Shown here: piece by piece, positions 33,694 through 46,400 of the stretch
How the letters are laid out: each line of letters starts with the position of its first letter
Numbering within the stretch: position 1 is the stretch's first letter
NCBI GenBank assembly: GCA_030068145.1
Contig: JAPJBO010000530.1
Location: 62,001-126,000 of the forward strand
Direction: 5' to 3'
Source of the DNA: Diplonema papillatum
Lineage: Eukaryota; Euglenozoa; Diplonemea; Diplonemida; Diplonemidae
Length of the DNA: 64,000 nt
The notes under the pieces: model-generated
Seen by the model: the letters and a program-made list of their open reading frames with translations, nothing else
The model's database searches: none
What the model was told of the DNA's origin: nothing
Position numbers and translations under genes: made by a program

Positions 33694-34433
33694 ACAAGCG
33701 AACACACTTATCCAAACGCAGTTGTTTCCTGAAATTCATAACGTGTATTACTCAAGAAGTCCGATGCGCCGTCATCTGGTCGCGAGTCCGAAAGGCCCCT
33801 CATTCGTCGACAACTGCTTTGCAAACTACAAAGCTTGTCACGAATCCAGCCAAGTCACTCCGCAAGTCTTCTCGGCTGTGCGACCGAACCCAGTGCTTTC
33901 TGGTTTCTTGGTTTGCGCGAATGGCAGCATGACTATTCCCTCTCACTCTCCAACGTTCGTCGTGACTTTCTCGGTCCGACTACCACGCGCGATGCTTCAT
34001 CCATCGGTCGAATAATGCAATCAAGCAATACGAACGAAGTCTTTAAGGCTTTGTTTCAAAGCACTACCTCTATTGCTTCTGCCAACCCTTCTACCTCAAG
34101 TTTGTCCGTTTTGCGTTCACAGCTGCCTGCCTACGAGAAGTCATCGAGTCACTTGCTTTGGCACGTCTAGCTTCCGTGGCTTCTTTGAAGTTGGAGAATA
34201 GGTCGAGAAAAAGCGGTTCCAGGCCACAGAAGACGATGATCAGGGTGTTTGGTTGGCGGGGAAGTCAATGCTGGATAGAAGACCCGTTCCGGCTTTGCAG
34301 CGGCGACGAACCACATGGAATCCGTCGAATAGCTCCCTTCGGAAAGCCGGAGACGGCGAAATGGTAGTACACACAAACTGTCTGCTGCCCACAATCAACA
34401 ATTATTTGGACAAAAGGAATCAAGAGAAAGAAG

Positions 34434-37400
34434 ATGACGACCCTCGTGGTTCAACAAGATGGCGAGTTCCAGCACATGTTGCGTGTGCTAAACACGAACG
34501 TTGACGGTAGGCAGAAGGTCCCGTATGCGCTCCGTACAGTTAAGGGTGTCGGTCGCCGTCTGGCCTTCATGGCGTGCACCAGGGCCGGAGTCAGCCCCCA
34601 CCGCAGAGCTGGTATGCACGCTTTGCCTTGTACTTCACAACTGGTATTTGGACGTGACGGAGAGGTTGTTCTGAAGCTGATAAATTCCCTGATTCGTTCG
34701 ACTTACTGGGAGGGCCAAATACAAGAGGTACCTCTTGTATTTGGCGTGCCGATCCTGCAATTTTCCCGAAAAAGAAATGCCCGCCCGAACTTTGCTTTGC
34801 TTCACCAGAACTTAGCTTCGCCCGAACTCAGCTGCGCCCGAACTTTGGTTTACTGGAACTTAGCTTCGCCCAAACTTAGCATCGCCCGAACTAAGCTGCG
34901 CCCGAACGTTACTGTTTCCCGAACTTTAACAGCTGCCGCCAGTCTCGCCCCGCGCCGGCCTTTAGCCGAGTGCACGTACTATAACAAAGGCAGCAGTTTG
35001 GGTTTCGGGGTCATACCGCGATACCGCACTAGGTGCTAGTGGATGGTGGGTACCCCACCCACAAGCATGGTGCTACGAAGCACCAGCTCTGCATCCCTGA
35101 TACCTACGAGGTGACCGGCAGCGAAACCGTTAGCAGTTGAACCTGAAGAACCGAACCATTGTCATCATCCCGCAAGCAAGTTTACCGCCAGGTCGAACAT
35201 GCCCGGACAGAATCAACCACGGTGTGGGCTAGCTCTGGCGCGCACCACATCAGAAAAGTGATTGGGCAACAACCAGACTGTGGTAGGTGAGCAGTGACAC
35301 CTCCCGAAAGTGAGCCAAGGGCGGACGTATCTGCGGCTGCTGCGGCAGTTGCCCGGTACACGCAGAACGCGGGGAAGGGGAACGTGTTTTCCCAACTATA
35401 TTGAAGCCCCTTCCCGACCGTAGCATCCAAGGAAGGTGCAAACATGGAGTGTTCTATGGTAGCCATGCACGGGTCTTGGGCGCGTGCCTCGTGCAAGGCG
35501 GGTGCTTTGTGATCCGCCGCGAAGTTCTCTCCCGGTGCAGTCGAGACCGGCGTCGAGTTTCGGCTCACAGCCGGTTCCCTCTGGCGGCCGAAATTTGCGT
35601 TTTTTTGCAGAGTTTCTCAATGTCTCGCGGTTATTGGTCACCCGGGGAATTTGAGTCAGTCTACCAGAACTAAGCATCGCCCGAACTTTGCTTCACCAAA
35701 ACTTTACTTTCACCAGAAGTGCAATACAGGGTGCGCCAAACGCGCCAGGCCCCAGGAGCCACACTGCCCGTGAGCCTTCTGTGGTCGATCAGAGTCTGAA
35801 ACGGACTCTGATCGACCACAGAAGATGGACTTGTCACCCAACTACATTGTGTTGATTACAATGCGGTCTTTGATTGACAACGGTACCGAAATTGGGTTCA
35901 AACTTTGCACTTACCGGAATTTGATCAAAGTTTGGAAATCATACCGTAATGGGTTCAAAACAATACACAAAAGTTTGAAAACCATACCGTAATTCGTTCA
36001 AAGTTTGGAAAGTCATACCGTAATGGGTTCAAAGTTTGGAACCGCACCGCACCGGGTGCCGCACCGGGAGTCAATTGCCATTATAGTCCGTGTTTTGTTA
36101 GATTTTGCCGTTATCCACCTGGTCCGGGCTCCTGGTAAGTTCCCCGAAACTCCCCGACACTTCCCCGAAACTCCCCGCAACTCAGCCCGATTTTTGTGGG
36201 AAAAAGTGGGGCTGCCGGTGGGCAGGTGTACAGGTTGGTAGTTGAGTGGACAGATGGGTGGATGGTGGAGGGCAGGTCGGTGGATGGGTGAACAGGTGGG
36301 TAGTTGGGTAGACGGGTGCGGGCAAGTGGGTGAGGTGTGCAGGTAGGTGTGCTAGTGTGCTTCGGACGCGGCTCTCTTGAGCCGTCCGTGTTCCTCCTCC
36401 TCCGATCCTCTTCCTGTACTAACCGGATGCATCTACCAACTGTAGCTTGGACTCCTGGGCAGTTGTTGAGGCACACCCTTCAGCCTGCGGATTCGGAGGG
36501 CCTCAAGGCGAACCAGCAGTTGCTGGAAAACCTGCAGGACCTGTCCTTGGACACAGGGAGGAGTCTGAACAGGACGCGTCGTGTGCATGTGCGCAGGTTC
36601 AACCATCATCTGACTCTTCTGTTTGCGGTTGCAACCTTCGGTACCACCTCTCCAATCCCTCTTGGGTTTTGGTTTGGGCAAAAAGTATTCGCGCCCGCCA
36701 TCTCCCGATGACCTTCCCACTTCTGACCACGCTGCAGCAGTCACGTGTAAACCGGGCAGACCAGATCGTCCCCCATCTGGTCCCGAACGAGCACCGCTCC
36801 TGCACCCGAGTTTAGCCTTCGATGATTGGAAGCCGCATCGGAAACAGTGGGTCAACCCATCCCGGAATTCTGAATTCGTGCACCCGGTTGAAAGGAGTGT
36901 CCACTTCGGAGGTCACGTTCACTTATGTGGGGAGTTGTAGAGTACGGGAGGAACCGGAAATCTCCGGAAAGATGGTACCCGCATTCCAACTCGTCTCGGG
37001 AATGGTCAGTCGACGACCGTATGCAGGTGGGTGGAGGCCCTGGGACTGCGAAGGTGTGACCACCCCATAAGGAGGACTCTCTATCTTGCATTATCTCTCT
37101 GTCCCAGTCGCCATAGCAACCGTATCCTGGCCAAGCATCATCCTGCAACCCTGCTTTCGGATGGCCATCGTGCCTCTCGTTTTGGTTGTCAACCTTACTC
37201 CTCGCTCGAATTGCCGTCTTCGACCGTAGCTGCCCCTGGTCCTGGTGGTTAGGGTTAGCATGCAAAGAGCCTGTGGCGATAATCTGCATCTGCTCTCTTT
37301 CGTGACTACCTCTTCGTGCTACCTCTCTTCGTCACTGGTACCTTATCTTGACCTCTGCCCGCTGCGGAGTGCACGTCTCTGTCGGCGAGTCCTTACGCCG

Positions 37401-40400
37401 CCGCTTCGTTGCAGCCGCCGTCCTACTGGGGGGGCCCAAATACAATAGGTATAATATTGTATTTGGAGGGGAAGGATAGAGAAAACAGGGTTTTCAAACA
37501 GTCTGGGTGCTGATAGTCTGGCTGCAGGCACTTGCAGGCCAACTTTGGAGGAAATTTGGGAAATATTTTGTGGGGTGGAAAGAGCTACCCCCCGGCATGT
37601 ATGGCACCTTTTCTACACTCGATGTGGCCAAAAATCTGGCCCCCAGATGGCATTTCAGACTTTGGAAAACCTCTCCGCCGAGGAATCGAACCAGCACCCT
37701 CAGCATCACATGTGGGTGTGGTGACCGCTGGACCACGGGCTAAAAAAAAGCGGGCCATTTACTTTTGTTTGGGTGCGGGCCTTAGGAATTATTGATCCCT
37801 GACCTGAGGAAAATGCCACAGATAGCGAAATCAAGTAGTAGGATTGAACTTTCGGCTTCAGGAGTGTTCCACATTGAACTTCTCGCGAAAAAGAAGCTGC
37901 TCTTGCGAGGGGAAGCCCGTGGAACCCCCTGCAAAACCCCACTGGGGACAAATAATATTGTATTCCGAAACAATGCTCAACGAACCCCCGTTTCAGCGTA
38001 CCTATTTTATTGGGAAAAATAAATTCCCTCTGGTGGAAATGGCTTGCGGAGCGTGACGATAAATTTCGTTTATTTTTGGCAGGATTCCTTTGTGTTTACA
38101 CAGGCCGGAAAAATAAACGAGTTTATTTTTGGAATTTATTTCGTGCCGCCAGCCATTTTCAGGTGAAAAAAATAAACGAAATTTATTTTGTATCGCGAAA
38201 AAAATAAACGTTTATTTTTGCGTGGGGGTTATAAAGAGAAATCTGTAGGGGAGACCCCTCGCAAAATTTTTTTTCTCCCTGTGGTGAGTGAAATCGCGTG
38301 TTTTGAGCTCGTTTTGAGCCGAATTCATTGGTGTCTCATCCTCGGTGCTCAAAGGCCTGTGAAGAAAACCCCTCCCGTGAACGCTCCAGCCCAGTAAGTG
38401 TCAGATGAAGTTCACCGCCAGCGAACTCACCCATGCTGAATTCCAGGTCCAAGTGCGTAGAAAACTTGTACCAATTCAGTGTGCTTGAGTCTCGTTGCAA
38501 GAACATCTGTGGGTCTGCCTGAGCACACTGGATTCCAGCTGTCTGAGTTCATCTGCTGATCGCCTGCTGTGCATGTGCAAGCGGCCGAGCACTCGCGTTG
38601 CAAACTAACACCACATCAACTCCCCGCGACTTATCAAAATTTCACGCCGTCCAAGCAACGATGTTTTGTTTCCACCCTCGGGAATTTAGTTTTCCCAATA
38701 AAATCATTTATTCGGCAATAATTTCCGCCAATTTTGCCTCGGTGTCGGTTTTAGTCCCTCGGGAGGCCCTCGGGGGGGTTTGCAACCCCTCGCCACTCGC
38801 TCCGCTCGTGGCTCGGGGTTGCAAACCCCCCCTCGGGCCTCCCTCGGGACTAAAACCGACACCTCGACAAAATAAACGGAAATTATCTTGCCGAATAAAT
38901 GCTTAGTATTCCGAAATAATATTGTATTTGGGTACCTATTGTATTTGGGCCCCCCCAGTAGTGTCGTCGCCTTGTCTTCGGCGTTCTCGATGGCGGTGTT
39001 GGCGCCGGCATCCGCCGCTTCCCTTGTGGCGCCTTGGGCCGATGGTCGCAGCCTGCGTCTCGACTTCGGTGTCGCTTCGGGCGTCCCCAGGGGCGAAGGC
39101 CCGCGCTTCCGTCTCTTTGCCGCCGACTCCGCACATCGGCATATCGTGCTGCAGGCAGGCATCCGCGGTGTGAGTTCCTGCAGCATTTCGCGATCGTCTT
39201 GCACGTCCCGCACTGCGTCATCCTGTGCTTCTCGCAATACTTCACGGCGAGGCCGTCCCCTGTCGCGTGGTGTCAGCGCGCTACCGACGCTTGCCGATGC
39301 TTGCACTCTTCGCATTTCGCTTTGTGATGTCTCGTACACACTCTCTCGTCCTTGGTGGTGGCCTGGGCACGCCTACCTCCATGCACTGGGTCTCCGCCGC
39401 CCACTAAATTTACCCTCTTCTGCCCCTTCTTGCCGGAGGTGCCGTCTTCGAAGGCGTCCCACCAGCACGTCCGCCCATACGTGGAAAATACGTCCATCCC
39501 CCAGACCTCATCATTGAAGGCGTGCCTGTTCGTCCCCAGCTGCGACTCGAGCACGAGCATTGTCTCTGTACCCGCACGACCTCTGGTGGAACAGTTCCTG
39601 CTCTCCTTGCCGCAGCGGATCCTGTCGCTACCTGTGTCAAACCGTGCCAACCTGTACCTCCCAGTCTGTCCTTCCTTCTCAGCCTCTATCTTCGTCTTCG
39701 GGGCACAGCCAAACACGGGACCGCTCTGCGCAAGGTAGGGCCATAATAGCGTAGCCCCCTCCCCGCCTTCGCCAAGGCCGGCTGCAGGGAAAGTGGTCGC
39801 CACAAAGGAAATACCCCGAAACTCCCCGAAATTCCCCGAAATTCCCCGAAACTCCCCGATACTCCCCGATATTTTCGTCTGGACAACGTGGATTATAGTC
39901 CGTGTTTCCTTAGAATTTGCCATTAGGGTAGGCATTTTTTTTTTTTTTTTTTGGCCATGTCCGCGCGCGCGTAAATTTTTGGAAACTCCCGGAAAAAAAA
40001 AACTTTTGCCAAAAAAAAAAAACAAAACCACCGAAATGTCGACTGTGTCTGAAAAGCGCATCATCGAGCTGTCGTCCATTAAGGACGACCTTAAGCGGCT
40101 ACTTTCCATCTGTGGACCAGCGGAAGGGTTCGGCAACCTCTTCCAAAAAATGGGAGGCGAGGCAGCCATCGAGGACGTACGGAACGCAGCCGGTTTCTTC
40201 CGCTCCAACGCCATTAAGTTGGTACGAGTAAAGGAGAACTGCGACGAGAAGGCCATTTTTCAAGCAGTCCGCGAAGCGCAGAGTGGGCACTCCCAGAACC
40301 GAGATGGACTGAGCTGAAAACGTTCCAGCGCGCAGAAGCACGGAAGGACAGCACAATCCTCCCCTTCCACGAGGTGATGCGGGCCCTCGAGGACACCAGG

Positions 40401-43400
40401 ATAGACGCCCGCGTCCTACGCACAGGCGCAAACGAATATATTATATAGGTGCGCCCTGACACTGAAGGCAAGTGGACGGACCTGGCAGAGCGGTTAGACC
40501 CGTCGCGGGAATGGCCCTGAAACACGGCGACAGATACATCGTCACCAAAGCCCGACGTGAGGATCAACGACAACAGTTCGTGGAGAGATCGAAAGGAAAA
40601 TTCGGCTGACGGGCTGTGACAGGACTTTCCACACGCTGGAGATCTCCGGGGCGCTAGCCACAGCCCCAAATTGGTCAACAACTGCGGGTGTATCCGGTGT
40701 TCGGATTGCGGCCGGGCTTCGTTGCATATGTCGTGGAGGACCTCGACCCTGTGGACGAAGCGGATCTCGCCAGGACCCCGTTTGCAACCCCTTTCGGGAA
40801 TGTGCTGCGGTTTGGGCAGATCGGCCACCTCATGAAGCCGGACACCGAGGACGCCCAACCTAATTTGGCGGAGGACACCAGTGACGACGAAAGCGGAATT
40901 GCAGAAGAAGACGACGGCAACCAACAGCAAGCGACGCGTAACCGACACAGAGGAGCAGAACAATAACGAAGAAGACGACGGTCCGCCGCATGGAACAAAA
41001 CGAGCAGCTCCTGGCGAAGCCGGATGGACGCCACGAACCCCACCCAGGCTGTAATATCAACCCACCGAAGCAGTGACGACGTCAAGCCCTGTGTCGCAGA
41101 CGTCCAACTGCAGCCCTATCGACAATCAACCACAACCACAACCACCGCCAATTCAAGTTAACGCGCCCGGCATCAGCTGGGCCTCCTCCCTCTTCCCAAA
41201 CCCAGCCCTCGCATCATCATCTGTGCCCCTCCTGCCAACACCCATCACTGCACGGAGCGACACCCGCCTTCCCAACTTGATCATCCCTACCTCAACTTAT
41301 CATCCACTGATCCTACCAGATGCACCACTCAGCACCGTGTCGGGGGCACTACACCTGCCTACCACCGAGCCGCGAGTAGAGCAGCCCCGCAAACCCAACC
41401 GAGCTTAGCTTCGCCCGAACTTTACTGTTCCCCGAACTTTAACTGCTGCCTCCAGTCTCGCCACGCGCCGGCCTTAGCCGAGCGCACGTACTTTGCTGGT
41501 TTGCGGGGCCTTACAAGTTGCAGGGAACCGGGAGTGGCAACCATCAGGCTTGCATTGGAAAGGACGGGTATCGATACCCTGGCTGATGACATTTCTTCGC
41601 TGGTCCACGTAGCAGACTTTTTCGATGAATTTTAGCTCACGATCAGCTTCGATGACGAGATCCGTGAAAAATGGACCCGGAGACCATAAAGCATGTCATG
41701 GTTCGTGAGTCCTTACAAGGCGGAGGGCGCCGCCGCGTGGAACCCACCAGGTTTGCATGCAGCTCCGATGGAGAGATTTGTGAAAAATAAACCCGGGGAT
41801 CGAAAGTTATGTGCATGGATCGTGGGTCTTGATGAGATGCAGGGCACCGGGCGTGGAAACCACCAGGTTTGCAATGGGAAGGGCGGGTATCCATCCCCTG
41901 GTGGGTGACATCCCTTCGCTGGTCCACGTTGCAGACCTTTTTCGGCGAGTTTTTGCTCGTGATCAGCTCCGATGAAGAGATCCATGAAAAATGGACCCGG
42001 GGATCAGAAAGTATGTGCGTGGTTCGCGAATCTTTACAACATGCAGACCAGTGGGGCCCGGTGTTGCAGACCTTTTTCGCCGTTTTTTTGCTCGTCTCTT
42101 GCTCCGATGAAGAGACCGTGAAAAATAGACCCGAAAACGAAAGATTATTTTGTGGTTCGTTGGCCTTTCACTTCCGCAGGGCAGCTGGAGCGCGATTGGA
42201 CAGCCCAGACATTGTCAAATGGGAACCGATAGTTTTTCCACTTTGGGGCCATTCGCCCGTCCATTTTTTTCGAAAAAGCACAATTTTCTGTGCGTTTTTT
42301 TGCTGTTTTCCGCAATTTTCGGTCGTCCCCTGCGAGTTTCGAGCGAATTCGACATGAAAAAAAAACTTTTTTTTTTTTGAGCTACCACGAGCTACCAGCT
42401 ACCGGTAGCTGAGCTACCAGTACTACTGGGGGCTAATTACTATTGAACCGTATATTACAATTGAACTGTATATTACAATTGAACTTTTTTTTTGGGAAAT
42501 CGGCGCACTCCAACCGTATATTACAATTGAACTGTTTGTGTGGTCACTGTTACACTACGATTGTGCACAAGGCCTGGCATTTCTGCTGGCTTTTTTTCTG
42601 TTTTGACTCATGAATCATCAATGGCATGATAGACCACTGCAGTGAAAAGAATTATTTGAGGAACAATACGAAATTTGTAGCAAGCATGGGGCTGCCAAAA
42701 GTTTTGGGCATGATCGTTTCGCTGTTTCCGTTGCTGTTGGCGTGGCCCGCACGCGCAAATTATGCCGCTATGTCGGCCGACGGTTGGGACGAGAATGCCT
42801 GGTTATCCACCAGGTCGTTCCGCAGTGCGGTTGTGGCGCTTTCTTCTGTCGGCGGCCCGAAAGCGAGTGGTTTTGTGAGGTGTCAGTGGCATGAAGACCA
42901 AAAAGTTGGTCAGGATGCTGCTGCAGGTGAGCGGTCCTGGTTTTGCAAGGACTGCGACTTCGACTACTGTGACGAATGCCTCCCGGAGTCAGTAAGATGG
43001 GGGCAGCCTCAGTAAAACCACGATGCTCTAAGACAAATCTCAATGCTCCTTTTGAACAAGCCATCAGATTTCAGCCCTTTTGTTTTCTTCTTTAGCATAG
43101 CCAGCCTCAAGTCAAGAGGCACCTCATCAGTGGCATCACCGAGCGCTTTTGTCCATCCCTTTTTCCGTTTGCGTCCGCCGACAGCCCTAAGTTGAGAGCG
43201 ACCGACGACATTTACACGAAAGACGTGCCCAGTGGTCGGAGGAGACATCGCGATGTAATCCGGAGGCCGCGGGTTCATTACCTGGCACCAGGCCGGACCA
43301 AGACAACCAAGTTACCAGCCAATTTCTACCAGGCAAACTGCACTTCAATTGTAATATACTAGTGTTTTTGGGGGGGGTCTGAGACCCCCCAATTCCACGC

Positions 43401-46400
43401 CGTGTATCGTTATATTACAATTGAACTCAATTGTACTTGGCCCCCCCCTGTAGCTGGCCCCCACACTGGTCTCACACTGAAGTTTGGGACCCAAGTTTGG
43501 GACCCAAGTTTGGGACCCAAGTTTGGGACCCAAGTTTGGGACCCAAGTTTGGGACCCAAGTTTGGGACCCAAGTTTGGGACCCAAGTTTGGGACCCAAGT
43601 TTGGGACCCAAGTTTGGGACCCAAGTTTGGGACCCAAGTTTGGGACCCAAGTTTGGGACCCAAGTTTGGGACCCAAGTTTGGGACCCAAGTTTGGGACCC
43701 AAGTTTGGGACCCAAGTTTGGGACCCAAGTTTGGGACCCAAGTTTGGGACCCAAGTTTGGGACCCAAGTTTGGGACCCAAGTTTGGGACCCAAGTTTGGG
43801 ACCCAAGTTTGGGACCCAAGTTTGGGACCCAAGTTTGGGACCCAAGTTTGGGACCCAAGTTTGGGACCCAAGTTTGGGACCCAAGTTTGGGACCCAAGTT
43901 TGGGACCCAAGTTTGGGACCCAAGTTTGGGACCCAAGTTTGGGACCCAAGTTTGGGACCCAAGTTTGGGACCCAAGTTTGGGACCCAAGTTTGGGACCCA
44001 AGTTTGGGACCCAAGTTTGGGACCCAAGTTTGGGACCCAAGTTTGGGACCCAAGTTTGGGACCCAAGTTTGGGACCCAAGTTTGGGACCCAAGTTTGGGA
44101 CCCAAGTTTGGGACCCAAGTTTGGGACCCAAGTTTGGGACCCAAGTTTGGGACCCAAGTTTGGGACCCAAGTTTGGGACCCAAGTTTGGGACCCAAGTTT
44201 GGGACCCAAGTTTGGGACCCAAGTTTGGGACCCAAGTTTGGGACCCAAGTTTGGGACCCAAGTTTGGGACCCAAGTTTGGGACCCAAGTTTGGGACCCAA
44301 GTTTGGGACCCAAGTTTGGGACCCAAGTTTGGGACCCAAGTTTGGGACCCAAGTTTGGGACCCAAGTTTGGGACCCAAGTTTGGGACCCAAGTTTGGGAC
44401 CCAAGTTTGGGACCCAAGTTTGGGACCCAAGTTTGGGACCCAAGTTTGGGACCCAAGTTTGGGACCCAAGTTTGGGACCCAAGTTTGGGACCCAAGTTTG
44501 GGACCCAAGTTTGGGACCCAAGTTTGGGACCCAAGTTTGGGACCCAAGTTTGGGACCCAAGTTTGGGACCCAAGTTTGGGACCCAAGTTTGGGACCCAAG
44601 TTTGGGACCCAAGTTTGGGACCCAAGTTTGGGACCCAAGTTTGGGACCCAAGTTTGGGACCCAAGTTTGGGACCCAAGTTTGGGACCCAAGTTTGGGACC
44701 CAAGTTTGGGACCCAAGTTTGGGAGAAACTGTGCAAAAAGTTCTCCTACGCGGATTCGAACCGCGGTCGCCAGATTCAGAGTCTGGAGTGCTAACCACTA
44801 CACCATAGGAGATACAGGCGCGGAAAAAAAAAAAAAAACGCGGTTTTTTTTTTTTATCATGTCGACGCCCGTAGGCAACGGCTTCACTGGGCCGGATTTA
44901 ACGTCGGGTTAGAAACTGAACTGATACTGAAAGAAAAATGGAAACGGGGAGGAATTCGATTGTCGGGGCTTCCTGCAAACTGATCCCCCCATGTAGGCCT
45001 TACTAGTGACGGCCGGGTAGGTCAGGTGGAGCGCCCGTGACTGACAGATGCAGCTAGACAGTGTAGGCTTAGACCTATTCTGTAGCCTGTTACGCTAATG
45101 CCTTGACAACTTGCTGTTCGAGCCCTTATCACTGGGACTTGTGCACTGACTAGCGAGACTGAGCGAATGTACACATGGTACACGGCTGAATGTGTACATG
45201 CTTCGATGCATACCACCCATTCCACGAAAAAGTGTCACAGATTTCGGCTTTTTTCGGATTTCTGCCGAAAATTTCCATCTGCAGGTCCGAAAATGGTCGG
45301 TTTCGAGATTTTGAGGACACGTTTGAATCCGTTGAGGACAGGGCTTTCCGAATATTTGGTCGGATAAAAATTTTGACCGACCCCCCCCCCGGAAATGGAG
45401 GTCGGCACCCGAAAAAATGGGGTCCTGGAGATCGGTTTTTTTTCTCTCTGCATCCAGGAGGGGGTCAGATTTTGATTGCTGGGCTAGCTGGCAGCTTGCC
45501 CATAATCGCGCATCCCAGAACTACTCGAAAACCAAAAAATTTCCCAAAAAGACCTCGAAAATCATTTCCAGACGGCTGCTTTTCACACCGAAAAATCGCA
45601 AAAAAAAAAAATCGGACCGGGGGAATCGAACTATGGCCTACAGGGGCTCAGGAGGGTGCGGTAACCGTTAGGCTATGTTGCCAAACCTCGCTTTTTCAAT
45701 TTCAATTTCAATTTCAAAAATTTGGAAACCGCACCCGGGTTAGGCTTGGGGATACGGTGCTAAGGTTCCTTGTGCCTTCTCTTCATCCTTGGGGCGTTTG
45801 TTTGTTTTCTGTTTCCTTTCGTTCGTTCTTGGTATGGTTGTGGGGGGGTTCAGTGGGATTGTTTCTTGCCCGCCCTCCCCTTGTTTTTTGCCGCTGTTTT
45901 GGTAATGATGTCCTGGCGTGCCAGGCTTTACCAGTCGCGGTCGGTGTGTTTCCGGCGATTGTCGTGCAGTCAGTTGCCTGTGATAATAGTTTTTTTTTTT
46001 TTTTGAGTAAGCAACTACGGAAGACATGCAGGGGGCGAGAACTGCATTTACTTGTACGGGCAAGTCGTTCTTTTGTTCCTTTTGTCAAACTAGGAAAGAA
46101 GAAGGACGGACTCTTCCTGTGCATGGAGTAGAACTCCGACCGTGACTCATGCCACCATCGCCAGATAGTCGTTGTTAGGATAGCTTACCCTTAGGCTGCT
46201 AAGTTGTCTGTCGGTAAAGATCGTCAGTCGAATCAGATTCGAACATTGTAGTGGCAGTGACAATCATCAATTCAATCTCTTAGTGTTATGTAGAAGGACC
46301 ACCAACGAAAAGTTGATGGAACGCAGGCTGGGAGGACATGTGGAGGGACTAGAACTTAGGTCAGCCAGAGAAGGGGCGTTGCCCAGAACTGAGTCTACAA

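Noticed and set aside
43345..44912. Very long ORFs (400-490 codons) in nearly every frame on both strands
   Set aside because: They arise from a stop-free 13-bp satellite; the repeated 13-residue peptide is a by-product.
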